A stretch of 64,000 nt of DNA, taken from the NCBI GenBank assembly GCA_022570795.1, contig JAKUDP010000012.1:1488001-1552000 (forward strand), in the 5' to 3' direction. Source of the DNA: Sphaerulina vaccinii (lineage: Eukaryota; Ascomycota; Dothideomycetes; Mycosphaerellales; Mycosphaerellaceae). Under the pieces are notes generated by a model, which saw nothing but the letters and a program-made list of their open reading frames with translations, ran no database searches and was not told where the DNA came from. Below, piece by piece: positions 49,491-60,970 of the stretch. Every line of letters starts with the position of its first letter. Within the stretch, counting starts at the first letter, position 1. The position numbers and the translations under genes were made by a program.

Positions 49491-51080
49491 ATGGCGGAGA
49501 TACTCCCACCCAAGATCCCAGCCGCGAGCATAGCGGAGACATTGCCAACACAGGAACCTGAAGTGAGAAAGCACCGAACATGATACCACACAACTCTGTT
49601 CAATGCCTTCGTAATCGGTGGAGTGGGGCTCATGGCGCCAGGCTTATGGATTGCTATGAACTCACTCGGAGCAGGAGGAGCTCAAGAGCCATACCTCGTC
49701 AATGCAGCCAATGCACTTGTCTTTGGCTTGATGGGCTTCCTATGTCTGTTCGGAGGACCTATCGCGAATCGGATCGGCCTTTCCAGGACTCTCCTGCTCG
49801 GAGCTGTGGGATACCCAGTATACAGTGCTGGATTGTACTGCAACAATCGCTATGGAACGGTCTGGCTTGTCTTGGTCTGAGCTGCGACTTGTGGACTGTC
49901 AGCTGGACTCTTCTGGGCGAGTGAAGGGGCTATAGCACTTGAAAATCCGTAAGTCAAGAACCAGGACTGGAAGTGCCAGCTACGCAGCACTAACATCGCA
50001 TAGTGAGCCATCGAAGAGAGGTCGCTACATGAACATCTGGCTGTGGTTTCGAACAGGAGGTCCACTGATGGGAGGAGTGATCGTCCTGGCGCTCAACAAT
50101 GATGCGAAAGCGGCGAAGAAAGGCAAAGTTGGCTATCAGGTCTACCTTGTCTTTATTGCGCTTCAATGCTTGTCTGTGCCACTGGCTTTGGCTCTCAGTC
50201 CGCCTGAAAAGGTCCAGAGAGCTGATGGCAGCAAAGTCATTGTGAAAGCTGAGGGTAGCTTTAAGAAGGAGTTCCAGGCCTTGTGGGAAATCAGTTAGAG
50301 GAAAGAGCTCCTTCTGCTCCTTCCTGTATTTTGGGCGGCATATTTCAATCAATACGCTGGTAACTTTCAGGTAGGTATCGTACAGGAAATCGCTGTAACG
50401 TTGCTCACGACTGACACTTCCAGACCTACTACTTCGGCGTTCGAGCAAGAGCATTAATCGGACTATGCTCATACATCGGCGGCCTAGTCTCCTCCCAGAT
50501 CATTAGCACTTTACTCGACTACAAAGGCTTGACAGTCAAGCAGCGCTTCGTATACGGATTCTACTACGTCGTCGGACTCCACATCATCGCTTGGATCTAT
50601 GGATGGATCGTCCAGGAACAATATACCAGCATGGATGTGGCTCCGGTATATGATTGGGCCGATACAGGTTTCGTCAAAGGCTTCTTCGTCATTATTCTTT
50701 GGCAATTCGCACAACAGGCATTGCAGAACTGGATGTATTATCTGCTGTCGACTAAGACTGATAATACCTCGGAGTTGGCCCGATTTTCTGGTATTTTGAG
50801 GGGACAGGAGAGCTTTGCGCAGGCCGTTTCTTATGGTATCAATAGTAAAGAGTGGAAGGGTGGTCGCGTGCCTCTTGCTATTAACACTGTGCTTCTTGGT
50901 AAGAGGATGGGCTCGTTTTGTGGCGTATTACAACGCTGATCTATCCTAGGACTTGCCATACTGCCTACTTGGCTTGTTGTCAGAAGCCATGTTCCCATCG
51001 AGACAGGCAAGCACGCCGCAGCGATAATTCCAACTACGCCGGAGAGCGAGGCCTCGAGCAAACACGACGATGTCAAGTGA
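49491..51080 (+). pseudogene. UNC93-like MFS transporter with three in-frame stops
   Basis: The exons would be 49491-49948, 50004-50370, 50424-50898 and 50950-51080. All joins are in phase and total 477 codons including the stop, the normal family length. Conserved signatures are TLFNAFVIGGVGLMAPGLWI, GLSAGLFWASEGAIAL, PSKRGRYMNIWLWFRTGG, PVFWAAYFNQYAGNFQ, and FVIILWQFAQQALQNWMYY. TGA at 49581 (codon 31, where relatives often have Trp), TGA at 49878 (codon 130) and TAG at 50296 (codon 251) interrupt it. There is no frameshift and every splice site is kept. Each stop is one transition from a plausible sense codon. This suggests a recently inactivated gene; sequencing errors or genuine readthrough are less likely. 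The family's fungal members are of unknown substrate. Confidence 0.8.
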
Positions 51081-51579
51081 AGTTGCTGCGATCGTAGGCT
51101 GTATTCAGCGTCGCCAGCCGTTGCCCTCTGGAAAGTGTGGCTGCACGCGACCAGTGCCTCTATCACTTGGCGGTTGCAACGTCAATGCCAAAGAGGCAAA
51201 TGATGAACCCAGGGTCTCCACAACAGCTATAGAAGACACAGAAGACTCCAGAGAAGCTGGACTTGTCTCGGGCAAGCTGCTTCTTGGTCCGCGAAGATAG
51301 CTAGCGCCAAGACCGAGGATAGATACTACAACTGGTTCCAGCGACTACAACCTTCCGCATTGGGTCAAGCTCGCCACACATATAAGCCTTTTCAACTCCT
51401 CCACCGCACGCTACGCTCTTGGCTACTGCTTCTGCTGACCAGTGACCTCGTAAAAGCTGGCGGAAAGCAAGTGTTGAACAGTGACAGTGTAACAAGAGGG
51501 GCAAGATGGCGACAGCTATAAGTATTCCTTAGTGGACATCAAGGTAGGCATATCCTAGCGTTCTTACTACTTTGCAAAC
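51081..51579. other. Intergenic upstream of metalloprotease
   Basis: This 499-bp span has only short frames of random composition. The leader just before 51580 ends gcaaacATGa. Confidence 0.4.
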
Positions 51580-52581
51580 ATGAAATTCTTCGTCACTTTG
51601 GCTATTGCTGCTGCGGCGACATGTGCTTCAGCACAACGGAAGTGTGGTTCAACTAACCCACCTGCTGAACTGAAAATCGAAACCACCACCGAGCCAACAG
51701 ACGATATCGTTGAGCGTCAAGCACGCCGAGCAAAGTATACAGTGGACACATATGTCCATGTCATCACCTCGAAAAACAAGAGTGGTCTCTATACTCGATC
51801 TATGGTTGAAGAACAAGTATGCAACTCTTCCAATGAGTTCTTTTGAGTGACTGCTTACACATTCGACAGATGCGTGTTATGAATGAAGCATATGCAAGCT
51901 CTAGAATTGCCTTCAATACCAAAAGCATCGACTATACTGTCAATGATGCCTACGCATCTACTATTGATGGACCTCTGGAGCTCGAGTACAAGACCAAGCT
52001 GAGACAAGGAGGTTATAATGATCTCAACCTTTACTTCTTGAGCGATCTTGGTGGTGAGTATTGAGTCTCTGTGCATCATAATATGACTATGCTAATGATC
52101 ATGTCTATTAGGTGGTCTCCTCGGATTCTGCTACTTCCCGGAAAAGAAGCCAAGTACAGAACTACGCACACTAGATGGTTGCGTGAACCTCGCAGGTAGC
52201 ATGCCCGGAGGAGAAACAAACAGATATAATCTCGGAGTGACAGCTGTGCACGAAGCTGGTCACTGGTAAGCCTTCGCGATCAACTTTGTCTCGTGATATG
52301 TGCTAACATTGAGCAGGTTTGGACTTTTCCACACTTTCCAGGACGATGGCAAGGGTTGCGCTGGCAAAGGCGATTACGTTCATGATACTCCTACACAACT
52401 CATGCCTACATCGGGATGTCCGGCGACGAATCCAGATACTTGCCCGGCTAGCAAGGGCGTGGATCCGATTCATAACTATATGGATTACTCCACGGATGTT
52501 TGTATGAATCAGTTTAGTGCTTTGCAGTCTGTTCGTATGAGGGTTATGTATGCTACGAGGAGGAGACCGAATCGGGACTGA
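51580..52581 (+). CDS. Secreted metalloprotease, MEROPS M43 (pappalysin/cytophagalysin-like)
   Basis: Exons 51580-51816, 51870-52053, 52112-52265 and 52317-52581 join in phase to 279 residues. A signal peptide (MKFFVTLAIAAAATCASA) and a short pro-region ending ERQARRAKYTV come first. The zinc site is HEAGHWFGLFH, with His187, Glu188, His191 and His197, split by intron 3. The downstream NYMDYSTDVCMNQF holds the Met-turn. The family motif LGGGLLGFCYFP joins exons 2 and 3. Such secreted M43B proteases are common in plant- and animal-associated fungi and degrade extracellular proteins. Six or more cysteines would be paired in the mature enzyme. The intact catalytic site suggests activity. Confidence 0.93.
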
Positions 52582-53757
52582 GGGCATCGTATGGGAGGGA
52601 TGACGAGTCGGGAGATACGAGCTCACGTTTGACCTCTCAGATTTGGTAGATAGCCATGCAAGACAGAAGCTCTTGGGCGAAGCTGTGAAGGATTGGTCAT
52701 TGCATAAAGACATCATTGAAGGACTGCTTGTCCACTGTTAATGGAGTCGTTACTGATCCACTTTGGTGCTGATAAAGTCTTGTTCGAGCTGCCATATTCG
52801 TGGTTCGCGAGCCGAAGCTTCTTGACACCACCATCTGACGGACATCACTTCATGGAGCTACTCTTGTTGATGGAATAGGTGCAAGTTAAGCGCCAAGAAG
52901 AGATGTTATTTCGTACCTGCCAAGATTGCGCGATTGCCTGCCCTGCACCTGCCCCACTTCAAGATCGCTGACGAGGGGCTTCTTCGGCACGTCAACGACC
53001 ACAACATGAGGCAGACCATCATAATGTGGCTGCATACATGTGCGTGGGCTCATATGAAAGCCAGTCTCTATCGCATCTCTTCTCGGAACTTCTCAAGACC
53101 AAACACCACTTCACGAACAAGGAAAATGCAATCAAGAAATGTCTCTCAATCCGGAGCTTGTGAAACTCAAATGCATAGCAACCATTCCTCGTGCAGAAGT
53201 CAACGACGTCAGCGAATCAACAAACGGCCACTTTCCAGGCACAGCTGAAATGGGCAACCAGCGGTCAATCGGCCACGCACTTTCAAACTCCCCGAACAGC
53301 AGCAAGCGCTTCCATTTGCCGGGTGGCATGGAGCTTCGTTTACGGATAGCGGAACATTCTTCTGCATAGTTGCATGTCATCATTAGGCTCAAGTCCGAGG
53401 TGTTCTTTCTTTGATTCCTGTCGTCTTTGTTACATCTCATCAAGTATACGCACTATTCTACGAGCCCTCTGGCATGACCGTGATAGGAAGAAAGATAGGA
53501 CGGGAAAGGCTGCGCGACTATCGGAGAGTGGCACTGAAATCTCAAGCCTAGACGGTTGTTCTTGCAGGATCACAAATCCAGCGAGACTTCCTTCTTGCGC
53601 AGAAAGAAAGTCTTGAGAGTCTTTTGGAAACAGCAAGACACCCTCAAGAAGATCGCGATCTTTGAATTGGGCTTTTGGTCTACAACAAGAGCTGTGTAGC
53701 ATCACAAGCATTCTTACCAACAATCACTGGATTTCACAACATACATACACCACAGTC
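52582..53757. other. Gene-poor stretch
   Basis: This 1.18-kb span has several short overlapping frames, none with protein-like composition or known motifs. The frame of the next gene is open back to about 53662 but without an earlier in-frame ATG. I see no RNA gene. Confidence 0.4.
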
Positions 53758-55182
53758 ATGCTACAGCGAGGCGCGGCCGTACTGGCCTCATACGCGACTC
53801 CATGGGTCTATCCGCCATTGCTATCATTCGCTCGCGGACAAATTATCAATCTGCTCCGCAACATACAGGTCGGGTCCTTGAAGATTACAGACACAGATGG
53901 CACAACTACGATTTGCGGGTCGCCTAGACCAGCTGGCCTGGGAGACGACAATCAGGAGAAGAATGTGTACTCGACTTCGCATGCCGAGCTCATAGTGCAC
54001 CAGGACATGTTCTGGGTCAGGCTGGCTCTTTTCGCAGACATGGGACTGGCAGAGTCTTACATGCTTGGGGAAGTCAGCTGTACAGATTTGACGGCTTTCT
54101 TCAAGCTGTTCATCAGTAACAAGAAGTACCTCTCAAATGGTACAACTTTGAGCAGCAAGATCTCAGGACGATTTACTGGATTCATAAGAAAGGCCAACGA
54201 TCTCACGAATGCGAAGCTGAACATCATGGCTCACTACGACATCTCAAACACCATGTTTCAGGCTTTCCTTAGCCCCGATATGACATACTCATGTCCGATA
54301 TGGCTAGCGAAGTCAGACCCGATGTGCACGCAAGAGACCTTGGAGCAGGCTCAATACCGCAAACTCAATCGCTTTGTCAGGAACTGCAAGATCAAGAGCT
54401 CAGATCACGTTCTCGAGATTGGTACAGGTTGGGGATCGTTCGCTATTCTGGCTGTGGAAAAGACGGGTTGCAGAGTCACATCTCTCACGCTCTCGGAGGA
54501 ACAAAAGAAGCTTGCGGAGGAACGTATAGCAGCAAAAGGCTTCAGTGATCGTATCAAAGTCCTGCTATGCGACTACCGATCATTACCAGTCCCGCAGAAA
54601 GAAGAGCAGAAGTATGACAAGGTGGTGTCGATCGAGATGCTGGAAGCTGTAGGAGCAGAGTACTTGGAGACATACTTTCGCTGCATCGATCAGCTGCTGA
54701 AGAGCGAGGGTGGTGTAGCATGCTTCCAATGTATCACGATACCAGAGAGCAGATATGCCGGATACGCGAATTCGGACGACTTCATCCGACGCTACATCTT
54801 CCCTGGAGGGCACTTGCCTACAGTCACGCAACTGTTGGACAGCATACGAGCTGGATCGAGCAACGCGAAGAAAGGAATCGAGCCACGTCTTATACCCGAA
54901 TCGATCGAGAACATCGGACCACATTACGCGAAGACCTTGAGGCTATGGAGGCAGAACTTCATGCAGACCTTCGCAACCAGGATTAGACCTGCTTTGATTC
55001 TGGAATTCCAGGAGAGACAAGGACGTAAGATGTCGGAAGAAGAAGTGGAGATCTTCAAGAAGAAGTGGGAGTACTACTTTGCATACTGCGAAGCTGGCTT
55101 CGCAACGAAGACCCTCGGAGATGTCATATTGACTGTTGGAAGAGAAGGAGCTGTTGAGATGATGGAGGATGTGCCGCTTTAG
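53758..55182 (+). CDS. Cyclopropane-fatty-acyl-phospholipid-synthase-like methyltransferase
   Basis: An uninterrupted CDS of 474 residues from ATG 53758. The N-terminal half resembles the lipid-binding domain of bacterial Cfa (VRLALFADMGLAESYMLGEV, NIMAHYDISNTMFQAFLSPD, MTYSCPIW). The SAM-binding motif VLEIGTGWGSFAI (about 218-230) and YDKVVSIEMLEAVGAEY follow. A conserved end, YFAYCEAGFATKTLGDVILT, completes the family pattern. The family transfers a methyl or methylene from S-adenosylmethionine to double bonds of phospholipid acyl chains. Fungal members are of bacterial type and their products are mostly unproven. No membrane span is evident; the hydrophobic start could associate with membranes. 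It is intron-free while its neighbours have introns, which is compatible with ancient transfer (inference). Confidence 0.88.
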   Translation: MLQRGAAVLASYATPWVYPPLLSFARGQIINLLRNIQVGSLKITDTDGTTTICGSPRPAGLGDDNQEKNVYSTSHAELIVHQDMFWVRLALFADMGLAESYMLGEVSCTDLTAFFKLFISNKKYLSNGTTLSSKISGRFTGFIRKANDLTNAKLNIMAHYDISNTMFQAFLSPDMTYSCPIWLAKSDPMCTQETLEQAQYRKLNRFVRNCKIKSSDHVLEIGTGWGSFAILAVEKTGCRVTSLTLSEEQKKLAEERIAAKGFSDRIKVLLCDYRSLPVPQKEEQKYDKVVSIEMLEAVGAEYLETYFRCIDQLLKSEGGVACFQCITIPESRYAGYANSDDFIRRYIFPGGHLPTVTQLLDSIRAGSSNAKKGIEPRLIPESIENIGPHYAKTLRLWRQNFMQTFATRIRPALILEFQERQGRKMSEEEVEIFKKKWEYYFAYCEAGFATKTLGDVILTVGREGAVEMMEDVPL

Positions 55183-55668
55183 GCGTTATAAAGACATTCA
55201 TTGGCGTTGCTGGTGGATTGGATATACCCTTCTCTGGAGATGTTGTTCTTTTTCATTGGCAAGCGTACAGATTCGTTGAGGTGGCAGCACCTGGCTTGAA
55301 GCATTTCTTTGTTCAGCGTTCAGCGAAGCGTATGCTGAGATGGATATGACGATATAGTGCGGATATAGAGGTATAATGAAGGCTTACGACTTCACACCCT
55401 GGTCAAGAGATGTATACCCACGATCATCGACAGCCTATAAGCACAACAGCGAGCACAGCCTCAAGCCAGATTGGCACAGACATGGCTGACCCGGTATAGT
55501 GAACATCAGAAACAAAGATATGCCTCAGAACAAAGAACCACATACCAGGACATAGCGCCGCAATAGGCAAGTCATCAATATCATATATGGAACATCCCGA
55601 ATAGACCCATTCCCAAAAGCGAGACTTAGATAGTAGGAACCAGTTTCTGGTCTCTCAACGATCGTCCA

Positions 55669-55709
55669 GGCCTTATGGTCTAATGGGTAAGTCGTCGCTT
55701 TCCACTGAT
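55669..55709 (+). other. Relic of the 5' half of tRNA-Glu
   Basis: TATGGTCTAATGGGTAAG and then TCGTCGCTTTCCAC resemble the D arm and anticodon arm of eukaryotic tRNA-Glu(UUC), including a good polymerase III A box (TGGTCTAATGG). The T arm and acceptor 3' strand are missing. It is a pseudogene or the head of a tRNA-derived short element. Confidence 0.35.
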
Positions 55710-56173
55710 GCTCTTGAGAAATTACTTTAGCAAATAGCCTCCAAGACTATAAATGTACTTGGTGAATCTGTTGCTCGTGGTTCTTCCATCTGGAGACAGG
55801 CGATTGTTTATCTTTTGCTTCCCAATTCTATCGTGTCAAAGTCATAACAGGATGTTCGATATGTTTCCATACTGATAGTGGATTCAAAAGATATTAGACC
55901 ATATATAAGTGAAGTGAAATGCCGTTCTCGCAGCTTTTTGGGAGTACTACGGCTATACAAGCTGGTCCCACTTCGATAGAGAAGTGCGTACGTTATTCAG
56001 AGAGAGCCTGTCAAGGATCTGGCGACGTCTTGTTGCAAGTGAACTCAAAAAAGTAGGAAACCTAGTGAACAAAGCTACAAGTGAACACTCCTACAGAATG
56101 GCAAAAAGAAATCGAAGGTCGAGGCCTAGGGCAACGAGGTCTTACCCGGATTCGCTACATTTCATTAGCTACT

Positions 56174-56292
56174 GATTCAACAGTCTAAACAGTCTTAGAG
56201 AGTCTTACAACCGGGGTAACCAGAAGTTATCGATATCAGTTCACTATAGAACCTTCTCAAAATCTGGTATGCTAACCACTACTGGGAGGATG
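56174..56292 (-). other. Relic of an intron-containing tRNA, Gln(UUG)-like
   Basis: On the minus strand, AGTAGTGGTTAGCATACCAG with ATTTTGAG follows the D arm and anticodon arm of tRNA-Gln. A complementary TCTGG for the CCAGA stem comes 38 bases later, followed by a T-arm-like CCCCGGTTGTAAGAC. The acceptor stem cannot be formed and the T stem is broken, so this is a decayed copy. Confidence 0.3.
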
Positions 56293-56560
56293 TTAGATGC
56301 GCTCAGGGTACCATTAATAGGTTGATGAGCTTACCATCATAAAACCAGCTGATTGGAGAGCTGGAAAAGTATAGCCGTTTATGTAACTTCATATTTGACC
56401 AGCCCCGCCTGGCTGTGATGCAAAAGTGCGGGTCGACGCCAAGACTCTGTCATGTGCTAGCGCGTTTTCAGTGACAACACGATGCGGTCGAGCTCTCTCT
56501 TCTCCAAAGTACAGGAAACAATCTCTCTGCTATGCCCTGACATTCCTCACACGAGGGGCA

Positions 56561-57490
56561 ATGCCTCGTACCAAATCCAAGGCGCGATCCCCACCAGCCC
56601 CGTCTGCTTCGCAAGACATTGGCGATGTCTTTCCCACTCCATCTCTCGATGACGAGCACATTCGCATGTCCTATGAGATTGCTAGAGGCGAGCAAGGTGT
56701 TCTGACATTCGAACCTTACAAGTCTATATTGCTACCTCACTGGCGGTTCAGGACTGTGCCGATCGCACAAGAGTCTTCGAAGACACTCAAGGGAGCATTC
56801 GATCATTATGTGCTGAAGGCAGACTTCGTGGGGAGCGATATGGCGAGGAAGTTCATACAGATGGGTATGACTAGAGCTAAGAGGTATGTAGACTGGGGTG
56901 TAGGAGCTGGTCGCTGGGTCGTGGTAGCCTATCCGGCTCGTCTGGCGCAACTTATGTCGATCTGAGGATTATGTCGGTGCGAGTCTGAAAGTGTTCAAAG
57001 CACTGGGGTTGGTGCTGCCGTCTCTTCGACTGACTTTCAGACCAGATATGCCAATCACAAAGGTGGCAAGAAGTACGAGAAGTCATCACTGGAACTGGAA
57101 CGCGAACAGGCTGCCCAGACTGGAGGGGAAGTTGGCAATCCTAATCACTCCAAACTGAAACGCACTGAGCTTCCCAAGAGCTCTGGACATGCAGGTCAAG
57201 AAGAAAAGTTGGCAGCGAGTGAGATCTTCAAGGCACTGTGGCGAGAGTGCACGAGCGACGAGGCATATCTCAAACTGAAAGGAGAATGGCAGAAGGAGAA
57301 GAAAGACTGGTTGCAGGCCGGAGGCAAGGTGAAGAAGAATGATGGGATATGGAAAGGATATGAGCATGATGGTGGCGGCAAGAGAAGCCGCGAGAAGAAT
57401 GAGAAGGATATCGACAGTAAAACGGTCAAGACAGAGCCGGATACAGGAGTTAAGATCAAGAAAGAAGAAGGCGAAGGTGACAGCCAATGA
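56561..57490 (+). CDS. DUF4385 domain protein
   Basis: Exons 56561-56883 and 57046-57490 join in phase 2 to 255 residues. The segment from about residue 30, YEIARGEQGVLTFEPYKS, continues with ILPHWRFRTVPIAQESS and FVGSDMARKFIQMGMTRAKR. It then joins YANHKGGKKYE across the intron, and ASEIFKALWRECTSDEAYLK follows. This is the DUF4385 family, shared by bacteria and fungi and of unknown function. The C-terminus is Lys/Glu-rich and includes an NLS-like GGKRSREKNEKD and SUMO-like VKTEP and IKKEE sites, a eukaryotic addition. The start MPRTKSKARSPP is basic. The 162-bp intron is the longest seen here outside GUA1. Confidence 0.82.
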
Positions 57491-58749
57491 CAAACAAGCT
57501 TCTCGAGATCACCAACCCAAAGGCAAGCTACGCGGAGAAGGTTACTTTGGTATGCTTCGACGTGTTATTGGCAAGCTGAACGAACAGGAAAGATTGAATG
57601 CTTGGCTTGCCTTACGGCCGGCACAAAGCACAGATGTTTCTTAAAGCTGACCGTGTAGGGCAGTCGGATAAACCGGTGTCTTCATGGCAGGTACTTATAC
57701 CATGAGATTGCCTGGCTGAGCATAAACGTCGTTCGTTCACATGCTTTCCAAGAATCGCTGGAATCCCAAGTCTTCTACGAACACGATCCAACGCCTAGAT
57801 ATCGAGGGCCACCAATCGACCCAGAACCACTACGCCTATTCAGGGCCATGATCGCTCAGGATCTATTGCAAACTACCTGGATCTTTCCTGCCATGGTTTG
57901 AATGACAAATGGCCTTCCTCACTGCCGTTACTTCGAAGCGTGACCTTGGCTAAGGGATCAAGTGGAGATTGTCGTTCAGCGAACCTTTTCCTATGTCTCT
58001 GGGACATCTGCAGCCCAGCACGTGGCTTTCCAGATCTGTGGGTGCGGCTACGCCGTCTAAGCACTTCTCATTCTGAGAACACTTCCTCAGCTGGGTATAG
58101 GAGTTGCAGTCGCTCAGATACCACGGAAGTAGGCTTCCAGATACGCATACGCAATTGACTAAACACACCGCTGTTCGCTTCTTTATGCAGAACAGAAGAC
58201 TATGCATCGTTGGTTCAAATTGCGACAGCACAGGATTTGTGCTGCTGCTTGCGCTCTCGCTTGCTCGGGTCATGGTCGGGAAGGACATAACAACAAGGAT
58301 CATCTGAGACCAGCTTCGCTCGTGCTGGTGGTCTTCACAAACATCCTGGCTTCGGAACCCTACTCCGCGGACGGCGTTGAGTTAAGCACTTAACGACATT
58401 GCAAGATCCACACAGCTAAGCATCGCTTATGCTATAGCTGAGCCGATCATACAATGCGCACATGGCTATGCCATACTAAAGAGCCGACACAGTGGGGCAG
58501 TCCGGCTCCATATTCCCCAATCTCAACTTCTATGCAAGGTACACGTGCGCTAAGGTGCAACAAATATCGAGTGCCGTGGTGATACCGTCTCTGAGGGCAT
58601 TAGAACTACGCCGTCATTGGCGTCCCGAACCACGACAACGGCCAGGAGTCTAAAGAAGTACGCTGCTGTGGCATTGCATCTACCTACATCAACATCCAGC
58701 ATCTGAGACAGAGTCTCCATTCACCACTTCTGCGCTCTGTTTTCTCGGG
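57491..58749. other. Gene-poor stretch
   Basis: This 1.26-kb span includes a short protein-like fragment around 57740-57895 (FYEHDPTPRYRGPP, then PLRLFRAMIAQDLL), which may be a gene remnant too short to name. Other frames look random. No repeats or RNA genes are recognised. Confidence 0.35.
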
Positions 58750-60422
58750 ATGGTATTCTTATGGGGCGTGGTCTTGCTGTTGGGTATTTCAGCTGCGGCG
58801 CAGAGTGCTGACGATGCCTCCAATACAGTGGAACTGCTGTCGTCTATGCCGTCCTGTGGATTGCAGTGCTTGACGACTGCGATTGCAGCTTCACCATGCC
58901 TGGCTACGGATCTGGAGTGCAGTTGCTCAAACGCCACCATCACTGCTCAGATGCAAGGTTGCATAGCTTTGGGCTGCACAATCAAGGAACAACTAGGTAC
59001 TATATCTGTTATTGTGCCTTTGGACTTGGCTAACAGACCTACCAGCTACGAAGAACACGACCGCAACACTGTGTGGTGAACCCATTCGAGACGAGACACA
59101 TATAGTCTCTTATGCTGGCATCATCGGCTGCGTGATCGCTGTGATAGCTTACCTTCTTCGCATGATCTCGAAAGTATCGTTTCCATGTGAAGGCGCTGTC
59201 AAAGTCATCAACAACCTATGGTGGGACGATGCTGTTGCCACATTCGCTATGGCCGAAATCATTGCGCTGAGTGCATTCTCAGTCGTGTTAGCGGACCTGG
59301 GTCTCGGTAAAGACATCTGGACACTGACTCCAGCCAACATAACGCACATACTCAAGGTAAGCATCACGATGCTAAACACTGGACCTGCTCATTGACTGAC
59401 ATTGGTAAGATCTACTACTTCGACGAGGACCTGTACCTGACCGCGTTGCCGGCCATCAAGATTTCCATGCTGCTCACCTACCTGCGCGTGTTCCAGTCGA
59501 AGCACTTCAAATGGGGTGTCTATGTTGTGATAGCACTGAATGTGTGCTACGGTATTGCTTTCCTGCTAGTCTCCATCTGGCAGTGCAGACCAATTCGCTG
59601 TGCCTGGACACATTGGACGCAGGAGGAACCATATTGTGAGACCTTTGCGTATGCGATTGAGTTCGGAGGCGGCCGCTGACATTGTGAACATCAGGTGTGT
59701 GCAATAACATCAATGCTCAAGGCTGGACTTCTGCAGCATTCAATGTCATTCTGGACGTCCTTACTCTCGGTCTGCCCCTACCCATGCTATGGGGTATGAC
59801 ACTAAACAAGCGAAAGAAGGCTCTTGTTATTCTTATGTTCTCAGTCGGTTTTGTAAGTGAAGCTGCCTTTTCGCGAGAGCTCTTTAGCAACGCTGACTGG
59901 ACCTAACCTTTCCAGTTCGTGACCATCGTGTCCATCATACGACTGCAAGTTTTGGTCGAGTTCGGCGATTCGCAAAATATCACCTGGGACTACCGAAGCG
60001 TTGGCTACTGGTCCACGATCGAACTACATGCCGCTGTGGTATGTGCCTGTATGCCGTCAATCAGAAACCTCATCAGACGATTCCTCCCGCGACTGATGGG
60101 TTCCACCATGGAAAACTCTCGGAACCTTGGCCCATTATCAGGTAACTCGATAAAGAATGCGACAGACAGTGGGCTCAAGATGCCTCAGACACAGGTGTAT
60201 GTGCGAAGACGAGAGAGCGACGAGCAGGACTTCATACCATTACACGATATCCATACCAGAGGCGAGACCCGTGATACCGCTCAAAGTTATGGCCACCAAT
60301 CCCGACCTTCAGAGTTCACTTTCTTCGAGGACAGCAACTCAGAATCTCTCCAGGACAGACCGGTGTCGCCGCTCGAATACAAGGAGAGTGGAAGCCGCTA
60401 CCATCTCGGTCCTGCTCGATAA
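58750..60422 (+). CDS. CFEM-domain seven-helix receptor (PTH11-like GPCR)
   Basis: Exons 58750-58996, 59046-59356, 59410-59635, 59695-59852 and 59916-60422 join in phase to 482 residues. A signal peptide is followed by a CFEM domain with eight cysteines (PSCGLQCLTTAIAASPC, LECSC, GCIALGC, TLC; the last after intron 1). Seven hydrophobic helices follow, beginning VSYAGIIGCVIAVIAYLL, with the rhodopsin-like family signature LWWDDAVATFAMAE and LPAIKISMLLTYLRVF. The tail of about 120 residues is Ser/Arg-rich and cytosolic. This is the architecture of Pth11 of the rice blast fungus, which senses surface cues before infection. Intron 2 appears to use an AAG acceptor. The ligand is unknown. Confidence 0.9.
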
Positions 60423-60970
60423 GGCGCCCTACAGAAGCTATCCCAGAGTCCATTGAAAATAATTACAGTAATCAAAGCTTGCCATATTCGGCTTTTCCTT
60501 GCAGCGAGACCTGCAGCGACAGGACGTGGAGCTCCACAAGGTCTGTGTCGTCTCTCCACTTTGCCACTTTTGGGACGTTCCTGGTTCTAACATGCTTTGC
60601 AGAAGACTGGCTATGCTGGACAGCATCGCCTGTCGGAAGCTTTGGCTATTTGTGATGTGGCTTGTGAACACCCTGTGAACTAGGACCCCGGGACGTCGAT
60701 CATAGCGCCAGCATTCCTTGCAACTGACGTTCTTCTTCAGCTAGGCACATCCACGCACAGATGGGAAGGTGACAGCGATGGGGCGCACAATGAGCTCACA
60801 CTGTGGTCACGACTATCGCTATTCTAGGCTCGCTCCAGTGACCAAAACGGGTTTCTGGCCAGCACTAGGCCTTCGATATATGAGGTGGATTTGTGTTGAT
60901 GAATCTGGCGAAACCAAAAGGCAGTCCACAGTCTGTTATTCGAAGATCTTGCATTGAGTTTCCTTACACT
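60423..60970. other. Intergenic upstream of MFS gene
   Basis: This 548-bp span has only short frames. The frame of the MFS gene is open upstream to about 60893 without an in-frame ATG. Confidence 0.4.

Larger units (their letters stand above)
55183..56560. other. Gene-poor AT-richer region with tRNA relics
   Basis: This 1.38-kb span between the methyltransferase and the DUF4385 gene is visibly richer in A and T than the flanks and has no coding frame that looks real. Two tRNA-like half-molecules are entered separately. Confidence 0.45.

Noticed and set aside
49491..51080. Repeat-induced point mutation as the cause of the three stops
   Set aside because: The neighbouring sequence is not visibly AT-enriched and the stop contexts are not all CpA-derived. 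A duplicate copy would also be needed, and none is in the window.
55669..56292. Functional tRNA genes
   Set aside because: Neither copy can form an acceptor stem and a proper T arm.
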